Shown piece after piece: positions 50,694 through 59,665 of a DNA stretch of 64,000 nucleotides (position 1 is the first letter of the stretch; every line of letters starts with the position of its first letter). Origin of the DNA: JABFRZ01 sp964631945 (GTDB taxonomy: Bacteria; Planctomycetota; UBA1135; GCA-002686595); assembly GCA_964631945.1 (NCBI GenBank), contig CAZWAY010000027.1, positions 12,695 to 76,694 on the forward strand, in the 5' to 3' direction. The notes beneath the pieces were generated by a model. That model did no database searches. It was not told the origin of the DNA and worked only from the letters and a program-made list of their open reading frames with translations. Both the position numbers and the translations under genes were made by a program.

Positions 50694-53174
50694 ATGAGTT
50701 TCCTCCGTTTCCTGGCCTGCGCGAGCGTGCTCCTGCTCGAGGCCTGCTCCTGCTCGGGGGGTGAGGCACCCGCGGCGGAGTTCACCGGCCCGACCCTCGA
50801 CCTGCTGGCGCGCCGCCCCGACCAGGTGGTCGAGATGCCGGGCGCGATCACGCCCAAGGGCGACGTACCGGGCATGTCGACCTTCGGCGCGAGCGAGGGC
50901 CCGGGCTGGTCCAAGATCGACCACCGCCGGGAGGACGGGACCCCGTATCGCACCACCAACCAGGCGCGCGCGGAGCTGATCCTGCCGGCCACGCGGCCGG
51001 TGTCGCGCGAGCTCGTGTTCACGCTGTGGTGCGCGCACGCGGCGGGCGAAGCCCCGGCCCGCGTGCACCTGACGCTCAACGAGGTCGAGCTCGTCCCCGC
51101 CGGACTCGCGCTCGCGCGCGAGCCGGCCGAGGTGCGCGTGCCCACGCCGGCCGAGGCCTGGCGCCGCGGCGCGAACCGCCTGGAGCTGCGCGTCGAGCCG
51201 ATCGAGAGCGCAGGCCAGCGCAGCTGGGACGCGCTGGCGCTGGCGCGCCTCGTCTACGGCCCGGAGGCGCGCGCGGTGCTCGATCCCGTCAAGCGCACGG
51301 CGCGCCTCGCGGACGGCACCGGCGCGCGCTACGGGCTCGAGCTGGCCGGCCCGGCGCGTCTCGAGCTGGTCGGCAGCAGCTCGGGCGCGGGCGTGCTGGC
51401 CGTGCGCATCGGCAGCATGGACCCGCGCACCGGCACGCTCGAGATGGAGCCCGGAGAGGGGACCCTCCTGCGCGTCGAGCGCGCCGGCCCGCTGCAGGCC
51501 CGCATGCCCATCGTGCACCGCTCCGGCACGGTGCGGCTGCTCGAGCTGGAGTGGACCGCGGGCGCCGGCGCCGAGCTCACGCTCTCCGAGCTCGGCGTGC
51601 GCGAGCAGGAGCCACGCGCGCGGCCGCCGATCGTGTTCGTGAGCATCGACACCTTCGCCGCAAAGCACCTCGCGCTCTACGGATACCCGCGCGGCACCTC
51701 GCCCGAGCTCGCGCGCTTCCAGCGTGACGCGGTGCTGTTCGAGCGCTGCCTGGCCAACGCGCCCTGGACGCTGCCGAGCTACCTGTCGGTGATGAGCGGG
51801 CTCTACCCGCGCGCGCACACGGTCGCGCTCGACTTCCAGCCCGGGGCCGAGATCGCGCCCCAGGACCTGTGGCAGCTGGCCGACAACCGCTGGACCCTGG
51901 CCGAGGCCCTGCGCGCGCGCGGCTATCGCACGGGCGCGTTCATCGACACGCAGTGGCTCTCGCCCATCTTCCGCGTCGACCAGGGCTTCGACCACTACAA
52001 CGGCGAGGGCGCTCTGGCGCTGTTCGAGGACCCGCACGCGCACATCGAGCACATCGTCGAGCGCCTGGTCCCGCCCTGGCTGGCCGCGGGCGACGCCGCG
52101 CACCCGCCCTTCCTGTTCGTGCACGCGCTCGACGCCCACGGGCCCTACCTGCCGGACGCGCCCTTCCGCGACGCCTTCCTGGAGACGCTCGGCGAGCCGC
52201 GCACGCACGTCCCGGCCGGCTCGGACAACCAGACCTACGGCGCGATGCCGTGGTGGATGTCGCGCACGCTGCAGCCGGACGAGAAGGTACCCGAGGCGCC
52301 CACCGTGCCGCTGGAGGAGGTCGTGGCGCGCTACGACGAGTCGCTGCTCAAGGTCGACGCCTACCTCGGCAAGCTGTTCGCCGAGCTGCGCGAGCGCGGG
52401 CTCTACGACCAATCCGTGATCGTGGTCAGCGGCGACCACGGCGAGTTCTTCGGGCCGGGCGCCTACGGCCACGGCCTGATGCAGGAGGCGGTGCTGCACG
52501 TGCCGCTGCTGGTGAAGCTGCCCGGCAACGCGCACGGCGGGCTGCGCGTGAGCACGCCGGTCGCGCTGGTGGACGTCTACCCGACGCTGCTCGAGCTCGC
52601 CGGCGTCGCGCCCCAGGCGAGTCGCCTGCACGGCACGAGCCTGCTCGCGCACCTGGCGACTGCGGCGCCGGAGCCGGAGCGCGCGCTCTACAGCGAGGGC
52701 GGCCACATCGAGCAGTACGCGCTCACGCTGGGCTGCTGGCGCCTGGTCGAGGAGTTCCCGGGCTCGGAGTCGAGCGACTCGGCCGTGCTGACGCACCCGC
52801 GCGTGCCGGAGGCGTGGCTGCGCGCGAACTGCCCGGAGCTCCTCACGCAGCCGCTCACCAAGGCGCTGCTGGGCGAGTTGCTGGCGCGCCCCGACTTCGC
52901 CGCCAAGCTGCGCGAGCTGCGCAAGCTCGTGGCCGGCCCGTACGTCTCGCTCTTCGACGTGTGTCGCGATCCCGAGCAACGCCACGACGTCGCCGCGGCC
53001 GAACCGGCCGAGCTCGCGCGCCTGCAGGCCGCGCTCGCCAGCGAGAAAGAACGTTCACGTCTCGCCCAGCGCGAGGCCCGCGTGAGTGGCCAGCGCGAGC
53101 CCCTCTCGCCGCAAGCGCTCGAGCAGCTGCAGGGGCTCGGCTACGGCGGCGGCAGCGGCGAGGACGAGCACTGA
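50694..53174 (+). CDS. secreted sulfatase/phosphotransferase-superfamily lipoprotein with N-terminal beta domain
   Basis: This 826-residue protein has a signal peptide with Cys-rich end (LLLEACSCSGG). Residues ~25-300 form a beta-sandwich-like module. The sulfatase-superfamily domain starts at ~305: PIVFVSIDTFAAKHLALYGY (metal Asp kept) and the nucleophile region NAPWTLPSYLSVMSGLYPR, with Thr in place of formylglycine Cys/Ser. HALDAHGPYLPD and VSGDHGEFFG complete the site. Thr nucleophiles occur in phosphotransferase or phosphonate/phospholipid-type members, so this may not be a true sulfatase. The protein ends with a charged helix and LEQLQGLGYGGG, a tail common to planctomycete sulfatases. 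Confidence 0.82.
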   Translation: MSFLRFLACASVLLLEACSCSGGEAPAAEFTGPTLDLLARRPDQVVEMPGAITPKGDVPGMSTFGASEGPGWSKIDHRREDGTPYRTTNQARAELILPATRPVSRELVFTLWCAHAAGEAPARVHLTLNEVELVPAGLALAREPAEVRVPTPAEAWRRGANRLELRVEPIESAGQRSWDALALARLVYGPEARAVLDPVKRTARLADGTGARYGLELAGPARLELVGSSSGAGVLAVRIGSMDPRTGTLEMEPGEGTLLRVERAGPLQARMPIVHRSGTVRLLELEWTAGAGAELTLSELGVREQEPRARPPIVFVSIDTFAAKHLALYGYPRGTSPELARFQRDAVLFERCLANAPWTLPSYLSVMSGLYPRAHTVALDFQPGAEIAPQDLWQLADNRWTLAEALRARGYRTGAFIDTQWLSPIFRVDQGFDHYNGEGALALFEDPHAHIEHIVERLVPPWLAAGDAAHPPFLFVHALDAHGPYLPDAPFRDAFLETLGEPRTHVPAGSDNQTYGAMPWWMSRTLQPDEKVPEAPTVPLEEVVARYDESLLKVDAYLGKLFAELRERGLYDQSVIVVSGDHGEFFGPGAYGHGLMQEAVLHVPLLVKLPGNAHGGLRVSTPVALVDVYPTLLELAGVAPQASRLHGTSLLAHLATAAPEPERALYSEGGHIEQYALTLGCWRLVEEFPGSESSDSAVLTHPRVPEAWLRANCPELLTQPLTKALLGELLARPDFAAKLRELRKLVAGPYVSLFDVCRDPEQRHDVAAAEPAELARLQAALASEKERSRLAQREARVSGQREPLSPQALEQLQGLGYGGGSGEDEH

Positions 53175-53366
53175 CCGCGTCCGTCTGGACCGCGGGGGTG
53201 GAACCCTCCTCGGCCTAAAGACCGCGCTCCGGCGCGGCCGACAGGCATGCCCGGTCCGTAGCGCCCGGGGCGCGCGGACCCAAGCGACCGGGCCGCGGAG
53301 GGCACCAGGCGGGAAAGAACTCCCGCATGGAACCGTCCGCGCTGCGGTCCTCGCGCCCCCAACCAC

Positions 53367-54410
53367 GTGACGACCGGCACCGAGACCCCCACCGCCGAAG
53401 CCGCAGCCGCGCCGAGCGCGGCCCCCAAGCAGCGCCTCTCCACGGCGCAGATGCTGCACCTGATGCGGCTCGAGATGGACCGCGCGCTGCGTCACGGCTA
53501 CCCTATCTCGGCCATCGTCGTGGGCCTGGACGGCTTCGACGAGGAGCACCACCTGCCGTGGCGGCGCGCCCTCATGCCGGCCATCTTCCAGGAATTGAAG
53601 GCCGTCACCTTCCAGAACGACGTGCGCGGGCTGGGCGTCTGGACCGAGCGCTTCCAGCTGGCGATCTTCCCGCACGTCACCCCCGATCGGCTGCTGAAGC
53701 TGGCCGAGGACCTGCGCGGGCGTGCGGACGGCCTGAAGGTCGCCAACGTCCCGGACGAGGAGCGTTTCACGCTCTCGGCCGGCATCGCGCACAACCTGCA
53801 CCCGGGTCCGATGTCCTTCGAGACCCTGATCGAGGAGGCCGAGGCCGGCATGGCCCTGGCCCAGACGGGCGGCGGCAACAAGATCGTGCAGGCGCGCGAG
53901 GTGGAGCGCGAGCTCGACCGGTTGCGCGAGGAGGTCGACAGCCAGATCCAGGAGATCCAGGAGTTCCAGTCCAAGCTGTTCGCGGACGTGGACAACAAGG
54001 AAGAGCTGTGGGGAAACCAGCTCATCTCCAAGGTGATCGAGCTGTTCAAGCGCGAACCCGACCGCGCCGAGGGCGTGCTGCGCATCGAGAAGGAAGTGAT
54101 CGCGCTGCTGAAGGCCGAGCTGGCCGCCTGGCGCGAGACCTCGACCGCCAGCCGCATGATCGAGAGTCAGAAGACCATCGATCAGCTCGAGCGCCGCGTC
54201 GCCAAGCTCACCGAGAGCCTGGGCCTGACCGAGGCCGAGCTCAAGCGCGTGGCGCAGATGAAGAACATCGACCTGGGCGTCGCCTCCATCTACCGCACCG
54301 TCCAGGGCTTGAGCGCCGACGACGGCGGAGCCGAAGTGAAGAGGGACATGCTCAAGAACATCTTCGAGGCCAACCTGAGCCTGCGGGCCCAGCTGGCCGC
54401 GCTGAACTGA
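53367..54410 (+). CDS. degenerate GGDEF-like domain protein with coiled coil, partner of the MamK-like actin
   Basis: This 347-residue cytoplasmic protein starts at GTG 53367. Residues 1-25 are disordered Ala/Thr-rich. Residues ~26-170 follow the GGDEF fold: LEMDRALRHGYPISAIVVGL, DGFDEEHH at the DxDxFK position, WTERFQLAIFPHVTP at the GGDEF position, FTLSAGIAHNL, and LIEEAEAGMALAQTGGGNKI. The signature itself is lost (no GG[D/E]EF), so it is not a working diguanylate cyclase but could bind a nucleotide or serve as a dimer platform. Residues ~170-347 are helical/coiled coil. It is 107 bp upstream of the MamK-like gene with a shared terminator, so probably cotranscribed. Confidence 0.72.
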   Translation: MTTGTETPTAEAAAAPSAAPKQRLSTAQMLHLMRLEMDRALRHGYPISAIVVGLDGFDEEHHLPWRRALMPAIFQELKAVTFQNDVRGLGVWTERFQLAIFPHVTPDRLLKLAEDLRGRADGLKVANVPDEERFTLSAGIAHNLHPGPMSFETLIEEAEAGMALAQTGGGNKIVQAREVERELDRLREEVDSQIQEIQEFQSKLFADVDNKEELWGNQLISKVIELFKREPDRAEGVLRIEKEVIALLKAELAAWRETSTASRMIESQKTIDQLERRVAKLTESLGLTEAELKRVAQMKNIDLGVASIYRTVQGLSADDGGAEVKRDMLKNIFEANLSLRAQLAALN

Positions 54411-54517
54411 ATTCGAACTGGAGCGGACTAGAGCGCACCAGGGCGAACGGATCGAAACTGAACGAGACCCGAAGCCACACCGCCGGGGTCGCCCCGGCCC
54501 AGACCGAACCCGACACC

Positions 54518-55630
54518 ATGACCGATTCCAAGAACAAGAAGAAGAAGGACGAGGGCGAGGAGAGCCCCTTCGAGGGCGCCTCCACGGCCACGGCCGAGCC
54601 GAAGAACACCGAGGGCGTGCTCTACCTGGGCATCGACTTCGGCACTTCGCACACCTCCGTGGCGGCCTCCAACGGCGTACGCGAGACGATCTCGTCGCAC
54701 GTCGGCTACCCGAAGGACGTCGTCAGCCGCAAGCTGCTGAAGAAGGACGTGCTGTTCGGGGACGAGGCCCTCGAGAAGCGCCTCTCGCTGAACTTCTTCC
54801 GCCCGCTCGAGATCCTCAAGACCAAGAACGCCGACCGCGAGGACTTCGACGCCAACCTCAAGGCCGCCCAGGACCTGCTCAAGGAGATCATCCGCCTCGC
54901 CAAGCCGCGCAAGGACGAGCTCGTCTACGGCGTGATCGGCGTCCCGGCCCAGGCCTCGATCCACAGCAAGGACGCGATCATCAAGACCGCCAAGGAGGCG
55001 CTCGACTCCGTCATGCTGTGCTCGGAGCCGTTCGCGGTCGCCTACGGCCTCGACATGCTCGACGACGTGCTGGTGATCGACATCGGCGCCGGCACCACCG
55101 ACCTGTGCCGTATGCACGGCACCATGCCGGAGGAATCGGACCAGATCACGATCTATCACGCCGGTGACTGGGTCGACAACCGCTTCGCCGAGCTGATGGT
55201 CGAGAAGCACTCGCAGGCGCAGTTCACGATCCAGATGCTCAAGGAGATCAAGGAGCGTCACTCCTCGGTCGACGAGCGCGTCGAGCCGGCCCTGGTCGAG
55301 CTGCCGGTGAGCGGCAAGCCGACCCCGTTCGACGTCACGGCCGAGCTGCGCGAGGCCTGCCAGGGCATCGTGCCGCCGATCGTGGAAGGCCTGAAGAAGC
55401 TGGTCTCCACCTTCGACCCGGAGTTCCAGAAGCGCCTGAAGGACCGCGTCCTGCTCGCCGGCGGCGGCAGCCAGATCCGCGGCCTGCACCTGGCCATCGA
55501 GCGCGAGATGCACAAGCAGCTCGGCGGCGGCAAGTGCATGCGCATCCAGGAGCCGGTCTACGGCGGCTCGAACGGGGCCCTGAAGATCGCCCACGACATG
55601 CCGGCCGAGTACTGGGAGAAACTCAAGTAA
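54518..55630 (+). CDS. MamK-like bacterial actin (filament-forming ATPase)
   Basis: This 370-residue protein has 30 charged disordered residues followed by an actin/Hsp70-fold core. Phosphate-1 loop: LGIDFGTSHTSVAASNG (~38). VGYPKDVVSRKLLKKDVLFG and GVIGVPAQASIHSKD follow. SEPFAVAYGLDMLDDVLVID leads into phosphate-2 DIGAGTTDLC (~190). Later come GKPTPFDVTAELREACQGIV and the adenosine motif LLAGGGSQIRGLHLAIERE (~310). It ends PVYGGSNGALKIAHDMPAEY. This order and wording match magnetosome MamK far better than MreB, ParM or DnaK. MamK filaments position magnetosome chains. No mam genes accompany it, so the cargo here is unknown. Strongly supported as an actin; MamK-like by motif comparison from memory. 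Confidence 0.88.
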   Translation: MTDSKNKKKKDEGEESPFEGASTATAEPKNTEGVLYLGIDFGTSHTSVAASNGVRETISSHVGYPKDVVSRKLLKKDVLFGDEALEKRLSLNFFRPLEILKTKNADREDFDANLKAAQDLLKEIIRLAKPRKDELVYGVIGVPAQASIHSKDAIIKTAKEALDSVMLCSEPFAVAYGLDMLDDVLVIDIGAGTTDLCRMHGTMPEESDQITIYHAGDWVDNRFAELMVEKHSQAQFTIQMLKEIKERHSSVDERVEPALVELPVSGKPTPFDVTAELREACQGIVPPIVEGLKKLVSTFDPEFQKRLKDRVLLAGGGSQIRGLHLAIEREMHKQLGGGKCMRIQEPVYGGSNGALKIAHDMPAEYWEKLK

Positions 55631-55718
55631 CTCGCCGGTCCGGGGGAACGCCAGGCGGCGAAAACCGCCTCGGCGCGATCCCGGCGCCCTCGGGGATCGC
55701 CCCGCGGGTTCGTTCAGG

Positions 55719-55749
55719 ACGGCCCGGCGCGCGAGCGTCGGGCCGTTTT
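55719..55749 (+). terminator. Rho-independent terminator after the MamK-like gene
   Basis: ACGGCCCG (55719-55726) and CGGGCCGT (55739-55746) form a perfect 8-bp stem with a 12-nt loop, followed by TTTCGTT. It closes the GGDEF-like/actin unit and lies between convergent genes. Confidence 0.7.
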
Positions 55750-55771
55750 CGTTCCGGCCCGGCGCGCGCGC

Positions 55772-57121
55772 CTACTTGCCCGGCTGGACCTCGACCGTGG
55801 CCGGGGACTCGGGCTCGGCCGTCACGCCGAGCGCGTTGGCCTTCTCGAACAGGCGCTGGGCGTCCTCCGCGCGCCCGACCTCCTTGCACACCTGGGCCAT
55901 GAACCAGAGCGCGTCACCGTCCCCGCTCGCTTCCGTCTCGACGCGCTGGACGACCTCCTTCAGGCTGGCCTCGTCCTTGCGCTCGGCGTAGAGGCGCACG
56001 AGTTCGAGCTTGGGATCGAGCACGTCCGGCATCAGGAACTCGGCCTCCTTCAGGTGGTGCATGGCGTAGACGTAGTCCTTGAGGTGGCGCCGCGCCACGC
56101 CACACCACAGGTGCGCTTGCCAGTCGCGCCGGTCGATCGTGATGGCGCGCAGGAACGAGTCGCGCGCCTGTTCCCACTCGCCGATCTCGAAGTAGATCTC
56201 CCCCAGGTGCCGCTGCGCGACGCCGTCGCCGGGATTCAGCTCCACGGCCCGCAGGCGCTCCTGCATGCGCTGGTCGAACTCGGTCAGGCGCTCCAGGTTC
56301 GTGCGCGCCTTGGCCTCGCCCTCCGCATCCCCCAGCTTGCGGCACAGCTCGGTCAGGAGGGCAAGCCCCTCGCGCGAGCCCCGATCGAGCTCGAGCGCTC
56401 GCTCGCAGGCCGCGCGCGCGGCGGGAAGGTCGCCGAGCGTCTCCAGCGCCTGCGCCAGCAGCTGATTCGCGACCGCGTCGCGCGGGTTGAGCTCGAGCGC
56501 ACGCCGCAGGCTGTCGCGCCCCGTCTCGGCCTTTCCTCCGGCGAGCTGCGCCTGGCCGAGCGCCTTCCACACCCCCGCCGACTTCGGGTTGAGCTCGAGC
56601 GCCTTCTCCAGGCACGGCACGGCGTTCTCTAGATCGTCCTTCTGCAGGTACGCGCGCCCGAGCTGCAGCCGGTAGCGATCGTTGCTCGGCTCCAACTCGC
56701 AGGCCTTGGCGAAGGCGGCGATGCCCTGGTCGAGCAGCTGGAGGTCGGGCGGGTCCTTGCGAGCGGCTCGCTGGGTCTGGAGCCGGCCGAGCTCGAACTG
56801 GGCCTCGGCCATCTTCGGATCGAGCTCGAAGGCGTGACGGAACTCCGCCTCAGCCTGCTCCATGTCCCCGTTCTTGGCGTGCTTCTGGGCCAGCTCGTAG
56901 GCGAGCATCGCGCTCGAGGCGGCGGGCTTGGCGGCCGGACCCCCGGCGCCCTTGGCGGCGCCCTTCGCCGGGCTCTTGGCGGCGGCCTTGCCCGAGCTGG
57001 CCGGGCGCGCGCCGGACGAACCGCCCCCCTCGCCGTCACCGCACGCGGACAGGCCCGCCGCCAGGAGCGTCAGGGAACAGGCGAGGACGGTCGGAAGGAA
57101 CGAGAGCCGTGCGTGCTTCAT
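55772..57121 (-). CDS. TPR-repeat lipoprotein
   Basis: This 449-residue protein starts at ATG 57121, with signal peptide FLPTVLACSLTLLAAGLSACG (lipobox LSAC). An Ala/Lys/Pro-rich linker (~30-70) leads to about nine tetratricopeptide repeats. Examples are MEQAEAEFRHAFELDPKMAE, LENAVPCLEKALELNPKSAG and WEQARDSFLRAITIDRRDWQ. It is a protein-interaction scaffold attached to a membrane in the periplasm. Although it neighbours a MamK-like gene, it is not a MamA equivalent: it is exported, convergent and separated by a terminator. Confidence 0.86.
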   Translation of the reverse strand: MKHARLSFLPTVLACSLTLLAAGLSACGDGEGGGSSGARPASSGKAAAKSPAKGAAKGAGGPAAKPAASSAMLAYELAQKHAKNGDMEQAEAEFRHAFELDPKMAEAQFELGRLQTQRAARKDPPDLQLLDQGIAAFAKACELEPSNDRYRLQLGRAYLQKDDLENAVPCLEKALELNPKSAGVWKALGQAQLAGGKAETGRDSLRRALELNPRDAVANQLLAQALETLGDLPAARAACERALELDRGSREGLALLTELCRKLGDAEGEAKARTNLERLTEFDQRMQERLRAVELNPGDGVAQRHLGEIYFEIGEWEQARDSFLRAITIDRRDWQAHLWCGVARRHLKDYVYAMHHLKEAEFLMPDVLDPKLELVRLYAERKDEASLKEVVQRVETEASGDGDALWFMAQVCKEVGRAEDAQRLFEKANALGVTAEPESPATVEVQPGK

Positions 57122-57158
57122 GGGTCGGGGGGCGAGGCGGAGGGCGAGGGTGGACAAC

Positions 57159-57186
57159 AGGATAGTGTCGCGCCGCGTCGGGCCAA
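57159..57186 (-). promoter_or_regulatory. promoter of the TPR lipoprotein gene
   Basis: Minus strand TTGGCC (57186-57181), 16 bp, TATCCT (57164-57159), 37 nt before ATG 57121. It lies just downstream of the MITE-like element. Confidence 0.55.
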
Positions 57187-57228
57187 GGAAGCGAGCGCGA
57201 ACCCGCGCAACTTCCCGCGCCCTGGCGC

Positions 57229-57407
57229 CTAGCAGGCCGTTGAAAAAGTCCCGTCGCGAGGCAAAGCGCGCATCGACGGAGCTAGGAACGCGACGGAGAG
57301 ACGGCGGAAGCGGCCTTCCTGGCCGCTGAGCACGGCTCGACGAGCGTGACGACGCACCGTCGATGCGCGCGAAGCCGCAGCAGGGATCTTTTTCAACGGA
57401 CTGCTAG
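57229..57407. mobile_element. 179-bp MITE-like element with long imperfect terminal inverted repeats
   Basis: The left end reads CTAGCAGGCCGTTGAAAAAG and the right end, on the other strand, CTAGCAGTCCGTTGAAAAAG: 19 of 20 identical. The match continues with TCCC/ATCCC and, after a short divergent part, with a shared GCGCGCATCGACGG. Both ends begin with CTAG. The inside carries no ORF. The TTGAAAAA core is an A/T island in this genome. Such sequences look like non-autonomous IS derivatives. The right end supplies the TAG stop of the 57404-59665 gene. No second copy is in the window. Confidence 0.72.
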
Positions 57408-59665
57408 CGCACGCCTCGCCGTCGGCGCGGGCCGTCGCTGGGCTGCTCGCGTTCGTAGGCCGGCAGCTCGAGCTGGCGCGGGTCCAGACGCTCGAGCGCG
57501 CCCTGCACGCGTCCGGCGAGCTCGACCTCGCCTCCGGCGTGCAGGCGTGCCAGCAGCATCCTGGCCGTGTCCACGGCCGAGAGGTTCAAGCCGTCGAGCG
57601 TGGCCGCGGCCTCGGGCTTGCGCTCGAAGGCCGCCAGCAGCGCCCGCACCGCGTGCTCGTGATCGCCGCGCTCGAGCGCCAGGCGCGCGCGCCCCGCCAG
57701 GGCCAGCGCCACGTAGTGATCCGAGTTCGCTCGACTGGCCGGATCGCGCGCGATGCTGCGCTCGTAGTGCGCGATGGCTCGCTCGTAGGCGGCCTCGGCC
57801 GCGGTCGCATTGCCGGCGCGGCGGTAGTACTCGGCCGTGACCAGCCCGGCGTAGCCCGCGAACCACTCGCCCCCGTTCGCCGTCGGCTGGGCCGCGAGGC
57901 GCGCGGCGTACACCGCCTCCAGCCCCTCGATGCCCTGCTGCTCGAGGGTCTGCACGCGCAGGCGCTCGTGCAGCGACCAGGATTCGGGGAAGCGCGTCAG
58001 CCCGGCCTCCAGCACCTGGGCCGCGCGCGCGCGCACGCCCAGGACCTTCAGGAAGTCGTGGTGCGCGGCGACCTGCTGGTCGGCGCCGAGCGGATGCTGC
58101 GCCAGCACCGAGTAGGCCGCATTCACGTCGGCCAGCCAGGCCGCCGGCCACTCCTGCTTCTCCCCCACGGCCGCGAGGATGGCCTGCTGGCGCGCCTCGG
58201 CGAACAGCGCCAGCACCGCCATCGCGTTCCAGCTCGTCTCGCCCGACGGCAACGCGCGCACGGCCGCTTCGGCGCGCGCGTGCGCCTCGGCCACGTCGCC
58301 GAGGTAGTGGCTCGTGAGCGCCAGCACGGCGTCCACGCGCCAGCCCCGCGCCCCGAGGCGCTCGGCCTCGCGCGCCGCACGGCGCGCGTCCTCGAAGTGC
58401 AGCTGGGCGTAGTCGGGCGCGGTGCGCTGGTCGGCCGCCAGGATGCGGGCCGTGTCCGGGTCGAGCGCCAGGGCGAGCGCGGCCTCGGCCAATCCCAGCT
58501 GCAGCTCGGGGTCGGCCGGTCGCGCCGTGCTCGCGCGCGCGCCCTCCTCCACGCGCGCCTCCAGGGCCTGCCACTCCCTGGGCGCGGGGTACTCGGCTCC
58601 CGCCAGGTCCCGCGACCAGCCGCCCACGTCCAGCGCCTGCGAGGGACGAGCCAGCCCCTGCTGCACGACGGCCAGCGTGCGCGCGCGCGGGAACTCCTGA
58701 CCCAGCCGCTCGAGCGCGGCCAGCAGGCGCTCGCGCTCGCCGGCCTCCATCGGCACGCGCAGGACCTCGACGATCAGGTCGATGGCCTTCTCCGAGCTGG
58801 ACTCGGCCAGGGCCGCGCGCGCCAGGCGCGCCAGCTCGACGTCCAGGCCGAACAGCGCCAGGCGCAGCAGGTCGACGGGATCGAGCTCGCGCTGCACCAG
58901 CGCGGCCTCGAGCAGGCGCCGGCGCGTCACGCGGTCGCCGACCAGGTAGGCGCGCTCGACCGCCTCACGGTCCGTGCGTTCGCGGCTGGCGACGCGCTGC
59001 TCGAGCGCCCGCTCCCCGCGCACGGGCGGCGTCGCCGGGTAGCGCGCCGCGCCCGCACGGATGGCCTCGAAGACCGAGTCGGTGTCGAAGGCGTAGAAGA
59101 CGTCGTAGATTTCGCTGGCCTGCGCGCCCAGCTCGACGCCGATGTGGCGCGGCGCGATGCGCCGGCCATCCATGAACTGCTCGTACACGAGCGGCTCGAG
59201 CGCGATGTGCTCACCACAGGTCACGCTGCCGAAGCGCGGGCAGAGGATGCGCCGGCCCTCTTCGTCGTAGTCGCGCGGGGTGTGGCGGTAGACCGAGGCG
59301 ATCACGCACACGTAGGGCGCGTACAGCGCGGCCTTGTCGGGTTCGCGGTAGCGGATCCCGGCGTAGTGCTCGCTGGCGATCTCGCCGTCCATGTTCACGC
59401 ACACCAGGATCGGCCGCTGGCTCTCGCGAGCCACCGCCAGCGCGTCCTCCCAGCTGCGCTGGAACACGACCAGACAGGGTCGCTGCCAGTCCTCGGCCGT
59501 GGGCGCGGGCCACATCGCCTCGCGCGCCCCCGGGGCGGGCGGACCGCCCCGGGAAGGCGTGGCCCCTGCTTGCGGCGCGGCTTGCGGCGCGCGGCTCGCG
59601 CCCAGGGTCGGGGGCGCGAGGAAGAGAGCCACGGCGAACGGCGCGAGCGGGTGAAGTCGGATCAT
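57404..59665 (-). CDS. secreted thioredoxin-fold protein with TPR-like helical repeats
   Basis: This 753-residue protein starts at ATG 59665 with signal peptide MIRLHPLAPFAVALFLAPP. Residues ~60-210 read as a thioredoxin-like domain (DALAVARESQRPILVCVNMD, then CPRFGSVTCGEHIALEP), but without a CxxC redox pair at the usual position. Residues ~210-740 are Ala/Leu/Glu-rich helical hairpins of TPR/HEAT type (for example EAAYERAIAHYERSIARDPA). It is likely an interaction scaffold. Its TAG stop is contributed by the end of the MITE-like element, so the original C-terminus may have been different. Confidence 0.75.
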   Translation of the reverse strand: MIRLHPLAPFAVALFLAPPTLGASRAPQAAPQAGATPSRGGPPAPGAREAMWPAPTAEDWQRPCLVVFQRSWEDALAVARESQRPILVCVNMDGEIASEHYAGIRYREPDKAALYAPYVCVIASVYRHTPRDYDEEGRRILCPRFGSVTCGEHIALEPLVYEQFMDGRRIAPRHIGVELGAQASEIYDVFYAFDTDSVFEAIRAGAARYPATPPVRGERALEQRVASRERTDREAVERAYLVGDRVTRRRLLEAALVQRELDPVDLLRLALFGLDVELARLARAALAESSSEKAIDLIVEVLRVPMEAGERERLLAALERLGQEFPRARTLAVVQQGLARPSQALDVGGWSRDLAGAEYPAPREWQALEARVEEGARASTARPADPELQLGLAEAALALALDPDTARILAADQRTAPDYAQLHFEDARRAAREAERLGARGWRVDAVLALTSHYLGDVAEAHARAEAAVRALPSGETSWNAMAVLALFAEARQQAILAAVGEKQEWPAAWLADVNAAYSVLAQHPLGADQQVAAHHDFLKVLGVRARAAQVLEAGLTRFPESWSLHERLRVQTLEQQGIEGLEAVYAARLAAQPTANGGEWFAGYAGLVTAEYYRRAGNATAAEAAYERAIAHYERSIARDPASRANSDHYVALALAGRARLALERGDHEHAVRALLAAFERKPEAAATLDGLNLSAVDTARMLLARLHAGGEVELAGRVQGALERLDPRQLELPAYEREQPSDGPRRRRGVR

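Noticed and set aside
55772..57121. MamA-like TPR protein belonging to a magnetosome cluster
   Set aside because: It has a lipoprotein signal peptide, runs convergently to the MamK-like gene and is separated by a terminator; MamA is cytoplasmic.
57229..57407. Ordinary Rho-independent terminator
   Set aside because: The arms are too far apart (about 180 bp), imperfect over ~55 bp and carry matching CTAG ends, which fits a MITE-like element better.
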